From Apiosordaria backusii (taxonomy: Eukaryota > Ascomycota > Sordariomycetes > Sordariales > Lasiosphaeriaceae): a stretch of DNA of 64,000 bases. Below, piece by piece: positions 10,403 through 22,530 of the stretch. Each line of letters opens with the position of its first letter. Positions within the stretch are counted from its first letter, which is position 1. The DNA is taken from positions 248,001-312,000 of the forward strand of contig JAUKTV010000002.1 of assembly GCA_030549205.1 (NCBI GenBank), given 5' to 3'. The notes below the pieces were generated by a model, which saw nothing but the letters and a program-made list of their open reading frames with translations, did no database searches and was not told the origin of the DNA. A program made the translations under genes and the position numbers.

Positions 10403-13088
10403 CTATTCCAAAATGATGACCGATTCCAACCTGAAGTCTCGACTACTCGCCCCAATCGCGACTCTGTACTCCCCCCTCCTCATCCTCCACTGCTGCTTCA
10501 CCACATCCCAGACACTGAGATCCCGTCGTGTCAGCTCAAAAATAACCTGTCTTGTCTCCCCTGGTGCCAGAGGGCCGACTTTCTTGAATCCTCTCAGCTG
10601 TCGAAGCGGTGTCTTCCTGTCTTTTTCAGGATCTGGCACACCGAGATACAACTGCGCGATCTCCGCCCCGTGAAGCTCGCCAGTGTTGGTGACGTGGCAT
10701 CTCACCACTGCGACGACATCCCACAATTCTGGGTGCCCACCTTGGACGATGTGCTTGCGAGGGTCAGGCCACTCGCCCATGTTGGTATCAGCGCGTGGTT
10801 GGACAGTAGTGTGAACCGACGAGTAGGAGAAAGAGGTGTAGCTCAGCCCGAAGCCAAATTCAAACCTGGGCGTGATGTGGTCCTTGTCGAAGGCCCGATA
10901 GTCAAGAATTGCACCCTCTCGGGAAAAGTCGTCTTCTGGAAAGTCCTCATCTTCTGTTCCTGCTGGGTCAAGCACAGCACCGTAGTCTTGTTCAGATTTG
11001 GCGATGGTGTAAGGGAGTCGACCGGATGGGTTGACATCTCCCCAGAGGATACCTACCAGGCTGTTACCGGATTCCTGGCCAGGGAGGCCGGCCATGATGA
11101 CTGCTGTAACGTTGGGGTGGGTGATGAATGCTTCGACTAGGCGAATGCCAGTAGAGTGGATGATGACGATGGTGTTGCTGCACCAACTGGCTACGTTGAG
11201 CACGAGGTCGTCGCTGAATGTGTCGGTGAGGTTCTTTCGATCGAAAGATTCGGAGGCGTAAGAGTTGATAAACACTGTGCAGACATCTGCGTTGAGATAT
11301 GGGGTGGGATTGCCAGACCAAAAATCCCAACGGAGAATCCCTCCTTCCTTTCTGACACGGTGTTGGATCGCCTCAAACGGGCTGACCACATACGGTGGTG
11401 TGGTACTCCCTGACCCACCTCCCGTGATCAAAGTCCCATTGAACGTCTCCCATCCATAATTCTCATCATAGCCACCCCCATACCGATCCCTGTTCGTCCA
11501 CGGACTCGCCTTAACCTGAGCATCATACCCAAAAACACAAACAAACCTCCTCTTCCTCCCCAACGGCAGCGCCTTATCCACATTCTTCACCACCACCGTC
11601 CCCGCCGCCCCAATCTCCGTAATCAACCCCCCATGATCCTCCATCACATCCACCGTTGGCCAATGCCTCTCCAAATTCCCCCAAATCGCCCTCTCCGGAT
11701 ACCCCCTATCCTGCCCCAGCAAATACCAACTAGCCAGCACCCTCTTCGCCATATCATCCACCCTCTCCTCACTCACACTCCCATTCCTCACCGCCTGCTC
11801 CAGCTTCTCCCCCCAATACCCCCTCCCCGGCATCACCAAATCCAACCCCGCATTCGCACTCCCCACCCCCGAAACCTGCCCATCCCAATCACTAACCACA
11901 AACCCTTCAAACCCCAACTCCTCTTTCAACACCCCATTCAACAGCTTTGAATTCTGGCACCCATACGAATGATTCACCCTCTGATACGAGCACATCACCC
12001 CTCCCATCCCCTCCTTAAGTCCCTCCATAAAAGGCCAGACATAAACCTCATGCAGCGTCCTATCATCCATCTCCGCGCTCACCGCATGTTGGCCGTTATC
12101 CCAATCCCACCTCCTCCTAAGTTCCTGCTCATTCCCAACCCAATGCTTCCCCACCGCCACCACCCCCTCATCCTGCATAGCCTTGCCAACAAGCGCAAAC
12201 AACTTCCCTGCCAGGTAGGGATCCGGCCCCCCACCTTCCCAATTCCGTCCTCCCTTGACGATGCGGCCTATCGGGCCTGCTACCGGGCCCAGAGCGATGT
12301 TCACACCCCGGTTGTAAAACTCGCGACCTAGGGCACGGCCGTAAAGGGTCATGAGATCAGTGTCAAAGGTGGCAGAGAGGTGGATGCCGGCAGGAAAGGC
12401 GGAGACGTATTCTTGTCCTCGCAGCGAGGCGGGACCGTCGGCTATGCACAGCGAGGGGATAGACAGGCGGGGAATGGGGGAGGTGTTGCCCACGCAAGGG
12501 CCGGGGTGGCCGATGGTGAGGTTGAGTTTTTCTTGGAGGGTGAGGTTGGAGAGGGTTAGGGTGGCGAGGTGGTAGGCTTGGGTCCAGAGGGGGGTGGTGC
12601 CATTGGCGATTGCTAATCGAAGGGTTAGTATGAACTATGAAAATGTAGTAGGTTGGTTGCAAGGTTGTGGTACGAGTGGGTAAGGTAGGTTGGGTTACAT
12701 TGGTCGATTGTATGTACAGTAATAGTGTATGTATGGTAGATCATAATAGGGCTGAACTCATAAGGTAGGTTCAACACCACAAAAGGGGCAACATACGAGC
12801 AGGATAAACCGGTGGACTGCGGCCATAATAGGGTAACTCTGAAGGTAACTTGTCTGATACAATGGCATCCTTGTGTTCTTGCTCGATCAGGAGTGGTTTT
12901 TGATGACTTCGTGATGGGCTTGGGTTGGCGAGCGTTTGAATGGCGGAGAGCACCGACACCACGGCCTTCTTGGTGCTCAGCTTCCACTTCGGGGCCTTGC
13001 CACCTGGACCTGCATTTCTTGCAGACCCTGGATTGGTACTGGTACTCCAAAAGTTGGCATAGCGGCCAATGTTTTCGAGGCACTTCAT
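10403..13088 (-). CDS. Glycoside hydrolase family 3 beta-glucosidase
   Basis: Exons 13088..12797 and 12612..10403 joined across a long 184-bp intron (GTATGT donor, ACTAAC branch, TTAG acceptor); about 833 aa. The junction restores the GH3 entry block (GRSPPVYPA before it, TPLWTQAYHLA, LTLQEKLNLT and GPCVGNTSPIPRL after it). Hallmarks in order: IADGPASLRG, GPVAGPIGR, GRNWEGGGPDPYL, KHWVGNEQE, MCSYQRVN, then the nucleophile Asp in VVSDWDG (codon at 11888-11890), the second-domain MAGLPGQESGNSL, NPSGRLPYTI, FGFGLSYTSFSYS, and a C-terminal fibronectin-III-like domain ending RDFRLESVIILE. It should release glucose from cello-oligosaccharides or related beta-glucosides. The N-terminus is the weak point: neither MKCLENIG (13088) nor an upstream Met (13139) gives a clear signal peptide, so the enzyme may be intracellular or a further 5' exon may be missing. 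Confidence 0.85.
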
Positions 13089-13139
13089 GCTTTGATAGGT
13101 GCGTGGCGCGCTAAGATGGTAGCGGTATGCAGCTATCAA

Positions 13140-16100
13140 TGCATGACATGAGTTGTGGTGGTGATTCGTTTGGCCTGGTAGCTATGATCTCGGTGACAGG
13201 AGTAGAAAATTAGGTATTGCTAGAAACGGTATCACCGAGACAAGTTGATTAGTGAGTGAGTAAGTGAGATGAAGATGATGTTGTATGACAAGAAGCTCTT
13301 CTTTTTGTGAGAGTGAGGTTCCCTTGACCGCTTGTCGTTTGTTGAGCTGCAGGCTGGGTTGCTGCTTGCCGGGGATGCAAGGCGCGGGCCGCGATGTGGC
13401 CATGGCGGGGTCGCTCCCGGCGTGCTGGGTCATCAGCTTCAGCAACATCAACTGTCCTGTCGAGCTGTCATTCATCTCCAACCATCCCATCTTTCTTTGT
13501 TCCAAAGCTCACAAGCCATGCATTCCATGATGCCGGAAGCTCATGTGGATACCGCCATGGTAAACGTAATGACCGATGTTTCATGATGCCTAGTGTATGT
13601 CAAGCTCATGCCCAGGACCATCCCTTACGGTGAGTCATGAAGAAGCAAGGTATTTCCATGCTCTCTGTCTGAAGCTTCAAGATAGCTTCATGTGACACCA
13701 ACATCCCCATTGAGCAGGTCCCTCAGCCGAGACGCGCGAGATGCATCTGCCCGTCGGGACCAAGCAGAATTGCCATCGTAGCGCACTTACGTCCAGGTAT
13801 CCTATCGCGATAATAACGACCTCCAATCGCCCCCATCGCGATTCCTCCAATAATTATCACCCCCACGGGAAATCCCAGGCGCTTGCCTCGCTTTACTCCT
13901 ACTATATCGCTCAAAAAACTTTGTCACCAAATTGCAAAGTGGCAAATGAGCCCTCAAAATCAGGACCATTCTCCCCCATCCACACAAAACACTCCAAAAC
14001 CGGGTAATAAACCGCAGCCCGCCACCTATCGCATCTCGCACCGTCAATTCCCGAGGACCAGCCACAAAATGCACAACCACCCTTGAGATGAGAGCGAAAT
14101 GCAAAATCCGGGTCAAGTTGGCAACGTTCCCATGTCTCGGCCGGCATCTTCATAATATCCTGCCGTTCCGTCTTCGTTACCCGCCCCGGGAATTGGAATG
14201 ATGGGGAAATATGATGAGTCGGCGGTACAAAGTGAGGTCTGTTCAACCTTCTTGTACGCTGTATCACGGGCGGGAAAGTAGCCTCGGTGTCGAATACGAA
14301 GAAGGCCATCATCGAACATGACAGACGTGCGAGGCTTGACAATCAGTGAGCTTTCTGAAAGAGCTCCTTTTCAGCGACCGAGAGCGGCAAGCGGTCGAGA
14401 ACGCGCCGTTAATGTGCATCAAAGTACCCGACTGCAATGGCAATGTTAAGCTTTTGCCCATCTCTCGCGTCTGCGCAATCCCGTCAGTGAGAACATTACG
14501 ATATTACCCCGCATGCATCGGGGACAACGCGTCGTCAAATACCCCTTGCACAAGCGCGTCCCACTAAGTATCAGCGCATTCTCTGGATGATAATGGCGCG
14601 CTCAGTCAGTAGGGGGGAAATTGGTCACACAATAAGGATATCGAATCCTGGCCTATCTCGTCGGTCATGCAGCGACACACCTTATTCCTAATAATTCCAA
14701 GAGAGTCAGGTGTTCATGTGGTCGATGCCGTGTCACGGAGCACGGCCGTCGTGCCCTCTCCTCCGTGCAACAATGAAGCCAAGGTGTGCAACCCGGGTCC
14801 AAGGACGGGGACGGGGGGTTTTCGTTGATCATTTCTTGGTAGAACTCACCGGAAATTCTTGAAGAGAAGATAATCCCAGGCCGACATCTTTCCATCGTTG
14901 CAAAGGCCCGAGTCCAGAACTCCGGTAGTGCACGGCGGAAGATCCCTTCCCTCTTCTGGTGTCGGGGGATCCGCCGGCTATCTCTCCCCACCGCATTACC
15001 CGGAAGCGTTCCAAGGCAACGGGAAAATTGCCCAGGAAAGTGCCACGAGGGAATTCCCACCAGCTCTGCCCGAGTTTCAGCCTTGATCAGAAGCCAAAAC
15101 AGCCCTGGTCGACACTAAATTCCCAACACCCAGCATTTTAACCTTGGAAAATTCGACGCTTTTTGATGATGTGCCGGTCATAATGACGACGACGACATTC
15201 CCAAGACCGAAGCCGAGCGATCACGGCGGTGCGCGATATTGCGCGTGGTGGAGATGTTTACTTACTTTTTGCATCTTCAGCTCCGGTGCTTCGGGCTCCG
15301 AGTGCAGAGGAAACTATTAGTTTCCAGCGCACGCTGCTCTCGCTGGGTAAGAAGCAAGGCGGCGCAGGGTTGATTGCTGGATCTTTTGATGGTGTAACCT
15401 GTATGACAAGAGAACAAACAAACCAGTCGGCGCATTTTGAGATGCCTTCTGTCGGCGCCGAGCTCGATGCTTTGTGCTCCAGTCAAGCCCCCCGACGGCA
15501 CCGCTAATGCTCAGCAGATGCAGCTGAGCCAGTGCCTTGCGTTTTGACAAGTGCGATGCTGAAATATCGTGATACCTGCTGAAGGGTGTTGGGCACCGAA
15601 AAAGTTTCTTCCACTATGCCTTGGTGGGGGAAGATCGGCAGCCTCGCAAAGAATGTCTTTGTCACAGGATGGAGCATCTTGTTTGTTCTTCCTTCAGCTC
15701 AACAAGATCGCGAGACATGCGCTCTGATGTCGCTGCATTTTGTTGACTTTACCCCTATTCCCCCTGCATACTGCGCAAAGTTGCCTTTTCTTTTCTCTGC
15801 TGTTCTTCCAGCTGCATCCCATGATCAAGCTCGATGGTGAATCGATTTATGATCTTTTTACATAGTGTACATCAGAGATCCAGGGGTGCTGAAAAATCCA
15901 GGGGGCTCTCGTGGGAGTGGAGGTCGCATCCCCGCGGGGCCAGGCCTAATCTGGTTAAGCGTCAGGAACAGCCGTTTTATTGGATCGCGGAAGCATGGAC
16001 GAACCCGTGATGGTGGGACGGATGTGCGCGGTTAATAGCCAGGGGGAGGGGCGTGGAAATAACCGTCAGGGGAGAAGCGGGAAGCAGCGAGAAGGTTTGT

Positions 16101-17900
16101 TGAAAGTTGGAACATTTTTGACTTCTGACACTGCGAGTGACCCGTGAACTGCCCTTTGGCAACTTGCTGATGCTCTTGTGAGAGCCATCATTAATAAGCC
16201 TGCTTTCACGCCTGGCCGAGGATCGACGACTGCCGAGGGCCCGGCCGGCCGTGAGGTTCCCATGGTATTTCTTTGCGGTCCGAGGTCGGGTGAGGTCTCT
16301 CCGCGAAGCAACCCTCTTGACGGCCTCGTCACATCGGGCGGAGGGCAAAGGCAGGTAACGAATGGGCGGGAAGCGCCAAAACGGGCTCGCTTCGCCGGTC
16401 CAATCGGGATCAGATGCCATCACCATTGGCAAAGTGAAATTGGGACCATCTTCTTTGTTTTCGACAACGAAATCGTTTGAGGCTCTGCACGCATCTTGGT
16501 ACGCCGTCACTGGATGCACTTGTCCGTTGAGCTGACCACAGAGACCACCCCACGAGCGTTTGCATGCCTCATTCGTTTGCATTCGGGAATTTCCACCAAG
16601 ATTGACGCCATCTGTGAGGTGACCAAGATGCGGGGTGTGCATCTCCCCTGCCCCCTTTTCCCCCGCGCTTTTTTGCCCCTTGCTTTGCGATGCACTCGTC
16701 CTGCTATCTCACCGTGCGCTGGCACTGGGGTTGCTTTTGTCTTTTCATAGCGCCGATGCAAGTGGTGATCGATTTGAAGTCTTGGATCCTTTGGGAGATG
16801 ATGCCGACGACAACGATTGTCCAGTGCCATGATGCGACCAATCTGCACTCAGGATATGCTTCAAAAAGAGGGGTTGTATTCCGTCGTTAAGTTTTGTCCT
16901 TGGCTGTTGATCTCAAGAAGGTTTTCGAACATGTCTCGGAGTTCTGTATGTCCATACAGTTAGCCAGGACCAATGGGAGGATTGAAGGTAGAGTATCAGG
17001 TAACGTTGAGGTTTGCTTCCGAGCTACCTTTGCAAATCCGGGCGCAGTGTGCCGAATCAAGCGGCAGATAGGCTGAAAAGGGGGCGAGGGGAAGCAAAAA
17101 AGGGAAAGGTGACGCTGGTGCAGTCGCAGCTTCATGCGCACCGTGCAGTGCCGTGACATGTTCTGTTTCTGCTGTCATCGCTGCTCCTGCATCTGCGCCA
17201 TGGAAATGGTCATTTTCAGGGCGACGGACAAAGTGTTGAAACTAGTGTTTGCCGTCTCTTCTCGAAGCTGGGCCGATTTGTTGCCCCCATTGTCTTTTTT
17301 CCACTCGGTATCGGTATCAAGGTTGACAGGAGAAGGGAACACAAGCTGTGCACATAATTAGCAAAAGTGCATATGAGACTTTGAGCTGTCTCGAGATTCT
17401 CTGAGACAGGTTGTTGACTTGGGCAGGGAGAGCCTGGCGAGCTCAAGGTCATGGCGACGGGCAGGTGCTTCCCCTCCCACAGCTCGAGGCACTGACCAGT
17501 CGTTTTCGTCTGTTCCGTTTCCAAAATTTCTTCTTCATCCCCCTGCTCATTTATTGCATGCACCCCACTGTCCTGGCCAATGGATGCTGTGTGTGCACGG
17601 ACACATATGGGGCGGACGAGTCCAGGGAAAAGGAGTCTCAGCCAATAGTAAACCCCAATTCCGGGATGAGGTGTGCCCAGGTGGTACACACACGCCCCCC
17701 CTCGGCGGTTTGACAGCGAGATGCTGGCCTGCCTGGCTTGATCTCCACCTGCGCTGGGAGTGTGCCGTGGTTGCAATCTTGCCCTGGGCCGCTGGGCGTC
17801 TGGCGCTGGCCTGTCTTTTCCCAGTTATCCTGCTTCTTTCCCCAGATCCAAATTCTTGTCAGATCGCATCCCAGGCAAGGTCGTCTTGTTTCCAAGTTCT
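13140..17900. other. Long intergenic stretch without supported genes
   Basis: About 4.8 kb between the GH3 gene and the leader of the gene at 18874. Several ORFs exceed 60 codons (largest 221 codons, minus, 15977-16642), but composition is Ser/Arg/Pro/His-rich and random-looking, with no family motif or convincing splice signals. It may hold promoters, a lineage-specific gene or a non-coding RNA. Confidence 0.4.
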
Positions 17901-18291
17901 CAACTTCGTCTGACAACAGTTCTTCAACTGCTGGCTCCATTCTCGTCGCTCCTTTTGTCAAGAGATAATCTCTATCTCCTTCGCAACACGCTCGTTGAGC
18001 CGCTCATTTGCCTGTCGAACCAAACACCCGCGTTACACTCGACCGATTCCGAAGAAAGACGACACGAGACTGTCGTTTCCTCTCGACATTGACCCGGCGA
18101 CACCACATTTTTTTGACCCAAGCTCCTCGATATCTTTTCCGTGTTTTTCTCCCCTACTCCAACTCGAACGCCCTGGACCAGAGCTGAATACGAAGTACAG
18201 CAATCGACTCCTGCCGCCGGCCTATTCTGCCAGGAACCATCCACGGGACGGTGCAGCATCAACGTGCTACTGCCGTTTAAATCCGTACCGC

Positions 18292-18306
18292 ATGTCGATC
18301 CGATAG
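18292..18306 (+). promoter_or_regulatory. Upstream mini-ORF in the leader (4 codons)
   Basis: ATG TCG ATC CGA TAG lies in the probable 5' leader of the gene at 18874. A second one of 18 codons follows at 18372-18428. If the leader is transcribed as inferred, both could lower translation of the main ORF. Confidence 0.35.
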
Positions 18307-18371
18307 CCTGCGCCCGACGCTCCAAGCCCAGCTTGGCCGTATTTCCACCGGAGTCACCTCGCGGATCGTTT

Positions 18372-18428
18372 ATGTGCCAGCAGAAATCCATTTTGAAAGG
18401 GCTTTTCTGGCGGACGCTAAGCTGGTAA
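18372..18428 (+). promoter_or_regulatory. Upstream ORF of 18 codons in the leader
   Basis: Starts MCQQKSILKG and stops 40 bp before the donor site of the inferred leader intron. Its existence as a translated uORF depends on the transcript start lying upstream, which was inferred only from the position of the intron. Confidence 0.35.
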
Positions 18429-18468
18429 CTGGGAGGCATCAACATCAACGGTTTTGGCTACGCTAATG

Positions 18469-18720
18469 GTGAGTGAGCACCTGATCAACAACCCCCCGCT
18501 CTATGTTTGGTCTGCCAGTCGGATCTGGACCGCTCCCCTGTGAATTCACCCGGTTTTATTTCCAAATAGATCGAAAATCATCTGTTCGCGCAAGGGATGC
18601 TGGCTCTTGTCGATCAAATTCGCAGACCGCTGTTCTCAGCTTCACATCTCAACAGCTTGTGAATGAAAGGCTGCCAAGTGTACAAAAGGAATTATGCTGA
18701 CAGATTTGATTTTCATACAG
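18469..18720 (+). other. Probable 5' UTR intron (252 bp)
   Basis: A consensus donor (G|GTGAGT at 18469) and a pyrimidine-led acceptor (TTTTCATACAG ending 18720) flank a stop-rich segment before the ATG at 18874. Long leader introns are frequent in fungal regulatory genes. RNA reads would settle it. Confidence 0.5.
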
Positions 18721-18873
18721 ACTGCGTGATCTCCACCCAAGTTGTATTGGTCAATCTCACCTACCCCCTTCGGTGCCTCATCTGCCAGCTTCTCACTGAG
18801 TGGTGGACAATCAACGACATACATCGACTCTCGACAGCCTCCTCAGAGGTTAATTGACAAACAGCTTTTCAAA

Positions 18874-21800
18874 ATGAATCGGTTCAGGACAAAGAAGAAG
18901 CAGAAGGAGGTCGAGTCGTCGACCACTCGCTCGAGCGAGGACTCGGAGCAGTCATCCCTACCATTCAGGGGCTTCCGCAACCGAAAGAAGGTCCAACAGG
19001 AGGAGACCAAACCAGAATTCGATCTCGCGACTGCTCTTCCCTCAACAGATGATTTCCGGACCAGTCTCTTGATGTCCAATCTCTCGGCCCGGTTTTCCAT
19101 GCTCAGGGAGCAAGACGATCCCAACACAAAGATTGGGAAAGCCAGTGATGACAGCGTCTTGTACCCGAAACGTCAGTCTCGGATGGCGGATTTTGGGTTC
19201 TCTGGTGGTGCTGGTTTGGCCGACATTGCGGAGGTGGAGTCAATCAGGGCAGCTACTTTCTTACGAAAGGACTCATTTGCGTCCGATGACATGGAAATGA
19301 AAGGAGGCGTCATGAACCGTTCAAAGCCACTCGAGGGCAACAACCTGTTTGGTGGGAGACAAAAGGTCTACAAGATCCCAGCCGGATCAAAAGCTGCCGC
19401 AGGTGGACTGGGTGGGCGGGCATTGTATGACGATGACGTTCCAATGTCGGCGTTTCAAAAATGGAGACAGGCGGAACGGGAGAGGTCTTTGGAGAGGGGA
19501 GATACCGAGTCGGATCAGCCCGAGGAAGATGCTGAACCAACACGATCAGCATCTCCACCACCAAACGCTTACAATCAAAAGCGGGAAACATCATCAACCA
19601 TGTCATCGGCTTCCAACGTGGCTCGCAACTCAACAGCAGCCACTTCGATTAATTCTCAAGGCACCAGTAGCGCCAAAGACTCCCATATACCGTCAACGAC
19701 AAGTACCTCGACGGCCTCAAATGCTGGACCCGTCACCAGAGCGAGACGGCTATATGAGCAGGGCCTTACACAAGACTTGCAAGAGCAGCAAACCTCTGCA
19801 TTGTCTCGTCTCGACACAATGACGCGTCAGAGGCACTTTGGCACGCGCACGCCCGACCTTGCTTCGACCTCCCCATCCCCCTCAACCGCCTTCGCCCTTG
19901 ACCGATCCGTGAGCGAAAGACGAGCAATGCTGGCAAAAGCTAGCGCTCCAAATTTGAGGACACCTAGTTCTGCCAGAACCGCCTCCCCAGTCACCTCGAC
20001 GAATCCCGTTGTCAATGCCTCAACGCAGCCTCAAGCGAAAACGAGCTTCGGCGCCGCGCCTCCTCTCAGCCCACCGATTAGCGAGACTGGCGAGCAGTCC
20101 ATTCTGCCAATTCAGCCAAACGATGTAGGCAAGGCGACAGCTCTCGGCATGTTTCAAAAGCCATCACAACCATATGATGAGTCCACGTACGCCCAACGTC
20201 AGATTCAGCTGCAACAGGGGAGGGAAACACCGACGCCAAAGATTAGAACCGAGGCCAGCAGCAGCCTGTCGCCTCCATCAGAGCCCATCAAGATGCAAAC
20301 AGGAGAACTAGAGCAAGGCATGCCCCCAACACCAATTCCCGATTCCGAAGTCCCGACGCCATCAATCATCTCGAGCCTGAATCTCTCTCTCGCCACACCC
20401 GATCTCAGCATTCAGCGCCCGGCTGACGAGGACCACCCAGCTTTGAGACAATCAGCAATGCCGACCCCATTGTCTGTGACTCCCAGAGCATCTAGCCCGC
20501 CTCCGGCTATTCAAACATCATCCGACGACTCTGACAGACCAGTGCCAATCGACTCGCCAACTCTGGGTCCAATGCCTGGCTTGGCTGGTCTGAGCGGCAT
20601 GGTTCGCCAGCATCTGCGGAGCGAGAGCACCAATTCGTCTATTTATGACGGTGGGCAGCAGACATCAGGGCTTGATTCTTCACGGTTCAACACGACTTTA
20701 TTCAGCCCATCGATGGTGAACGACCTTGCTTCCCGCTCCAATCCTTGGATGAATCTCGACCAAGAATGGGCTGTCTCGTACTATGGTGGTAGCACTGACA
20801 AACAGACGACTTCGGCCAAGTCTAACACCGAGGTCACTCCGGAGGCAAAGGCCAATATCACGGAAGAAGAAGTGGACGAGTTTGCTCACCAACTTGCCGA
20901 TGCCCGCCGCCGAGTAAGGGAGAAGTTGACGTCGTATGTCGAGTCTGATAGCAGCAGAGCCGGTTCTCCCCAGCCTGAGTTGGCCAAAGATGCGGCGGCT
21001 TCCGCATCATCGACCCCTCTGGGATTTGGTATTCTCAAGTCGAAGTCGAGCAAAGGCTCTATTGTGGACCGCTCACGAAACATCACCGCTCCCCCTTCCA
21101 AGGTCACCAAAATGCTTGGCATTGGTGCAGCAACTATGAGCACTTCCCCTCTGCCAACCAAACAATCATTTGATGAGAAGGACACCTCCACCCTTGCCAC
21201 GATGAAGGAGGAGGGCAAACAACAGGAAGCACAGCCGCAGGAGACTCGTCATTCTTCGGAATCAGCAAGCAGCGAACAAGTGACGAAGCCTGAGAGCGAC
21301 GATGACTCTCACACCCATCCAGGCCTGAGAGCATTCCGGCAAGCGAGAAGAGAGCTTCAGAAGCGTAAGGAGCTTGAGACCCTGGCGCGCCGTCAGGCTA
21401 CACAAACATCCCAGCCTGCGGACGGCCAATCGCCTCTCCAGCCCCCTCCCCGAGCCGACCGTGGCATGAACCATCGATCACCTCCAAGCGGCGAGAGGAG
21501 ACCACCCCCCGTGACATACCGGCCGCGTGCCCCCAGCGATGAGAGTAACTATAGCAACTCCCCTGGCGGACGCGATCGGAGTGGCTCAGAAAGATCAGAG
21601 AGCGGAGGCCGATCACACAGCCGTCCTCCCCGCCTCATGACCAACGGAAACATGATACCTCATGACCAGCTGGCGCCCGGCAGTGCCCGAACGCCCATGA
21701 TGCGCTCCCCTGGCCTGCCAGGAACTGACATCAAGGGATCTCCCATCATGCCTCCCCATCCGTATCCCGGCCGAGGGGTTCCGTCACCCGCCGCCTCCCC

Positions 21801-22530
21801 CATGCTGAACCAGTCAAGGTCAGTTGGAAATTTGGCACTGCACACCAGCCGTCTCGGCTTCGACGTCCACTCTGGCCAACCCTCACCCATCTCGCCGATG
21901 GGTCTGCCTTCCCCATCACCTTACGGCGCGGGAGCATCAGCACCGTCACCGGTTGGAACGCCCACTTCGTTCGGACCTCGGGTAGCTCGGCAACCGTCAG
22001 TGTCTCAGTCGCCTGCTCTAGGCCCGGTGAATGGGCAAATGAAGCGCATTGTCGACAAACGGGAGATATCAGAGCCCACCCTCATGTCAGCAACCACGCG
22101 TGTCCCAACTGTGAACCTGCCCCACCAGCGTCCGCCTATGGGATCTGATGGAAACGATAGGGGACGTGGGTATCCGGAGCCAAGGTCACGATCGAGCAGC
22201 CGCGGTGGCGCCCCACCTCCACTCCCTCCCATCAACCCGCGACGCAGACGGGAGGACTCCAGTGCCGGACGTGTCCCGGAGGATGCTGGCATGGCTGCTC
22301 CAAGGCTGCCTTTTGCCAGCCAGGTCAATCACAGTGCCTCGAGTCTTGATCATGCTGGCAGCGAAGACGAGACTGGTCGCCGACGTTTGCGCAAGGCCAG
22401 ACCCGCTGATGGTCCTACTCCCCCGAGCCCTCGGGCTTCGGGTGGAAACAGGGATAACAGCCCGCCATTCATGGCCAAGGGCCCGCTCCCAAGGATGAAT
22501 CCTGGGATGGGTCCTGGTGGCATGATCTGA
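18874..22530 (+). CDS. Conserved ascomycete disordered Ser/Pro-rich protein (1218 aa)
   Basis: Single exon. The ATG at 18874 was chosen because the reading from there (MNRFRTKKKQKE) matches the usual start of this ascomycete family as I recall it, while the upstream in-frame extension has no ATG in a good context. The N-terminal ~220 residues are the conserved part: FRTSLLMSNLSARFSMLREQ, IGKASDDSVLYPKRQSRM, ADIAEVESI, NRSKPLEGNNLFGGRQKVYK, GGRALYDDDV and SAFQKWRQAERE. The rest is long disordered Ser/Pro/Thr sequence with two basic helical patches, about residues 661-695 (EEEVDEFAHQLADARRRVRE) and 812-840 (GLRAFRQARRELQKRKELE). Many SP/TP sites suggest kinase regulation. No enzyme domain is visible. 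The function is unknown to me; a scaffold or polarity role would be a guess. The leader appears long, with an intron and two uORFs. Confidence 0.85.
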   Translation: MNRFRTKKKQKEVESSTTRSSEDSEQSSLPFRGFRNRKKVQQEETKPEFDLATALPSTDDFRTSLLMSNLSARFSMLREQDDPNTKIGKASDDSVLYPKRQSRMADFGFSGGAGLADIAEVESIRAATFLRKDSFASDDMEMKGGVMNRSKPLEGNNLFGGRQKVYKIPAGSKAAAGGLGGRALYDDDVPMSAFQKWRQAERERSLERGDTESDQPEEDAEPTRSASPPPNAYNQKRETSSTMSSASNVARNSTAATSINSQGTSSAKDSHIPSTTSTSTASNAGPVTRARRLYEQGLTQDLQEQQTSALSRLDTMTRQRHFGTRTPDLASTSPSPSTAFALDRSVSERRAMLAKASAPNLRTPSSARTASPVTSTNPVVNASTQPQAKTSFGAAPPLSPPISETGEQSILPIQPNDVGKATALGMFQKPSQPYDESTYAQRQIQLQQGRETPTPKIRTEASSSLSPPSEPIKMQTGELEQGMPPTPIPDSEVPTPSIISSLNLSLATPDLSIQRPADEDHPALRQSAMPTPLSVTPRASSPPPAIQTSSDDSDRPVPIDSPTLGPMPGLAGLSGMVRQHLRSESTNSSIYDGGQQTSGLDSSRFNTTLFSPSMVNDLASRSNPWMNLDQEWAVSYYGGSTDKQTTSAKSNTEVTPEAKANITEEEVDEFAHQLADARRRVREKLTSYVESDSSRAGSPQPELAKDAAASASSTPLGFGILKSKSSKGSIVDRSRNITAPPSKVTKMLGIGAATMSTSPLPTKQSFDEKDTSTLATMKEEGKQQEAQPQETRHSSESASSEQVTKPESDDDSHTHPGLRAFRQARRELQKRKELETLARRQATQTSQPADGQSPLQPPPRADRGMNHRSPPSGERRPPPVTYRPRAPSDESNYSNSPGGRDRSGSERSESGGRSHSRPPRLMTNGNMIPHDQLAPGSARTPMMRSPGLPGTDIKGSPIMPPHPYPGRGVPSPAASPMLNQSRSVGNLALHTSRLGFDVHSGQPSPISPMGLPSPSPYGAGASAPSPVGTPTSFGPRVARQPSVSQSPALGPVNGQMKRIVDKREISEPTLMSATTRVPTVNLPHQRPPMGSDGNDRGRGYPEPRSRSSSRGGAPPPLPPINPRRRREDSSAGRVPEDAGMAAPRLPFASQVNHSASSLDHAGSEDETGRRRLRKARPADGPTPPSPRASGGNRDNSPPFMAKGPLPRMNPGMGPGGMI

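Noticed and set aside
13723..14342. Minus-strand ORFs including one with a possible membrane segment (GFPVGVIIIGGIAMGAIG)
   Set aside because: The short one has no ATG start and the longer ones have no motif; I could not build an exon model.
15977..16642. 221-codon minus-strand ORF
   Set aside because: Low-information Ser/Arg/Pro composition, no motif, no start context or neighbour support.
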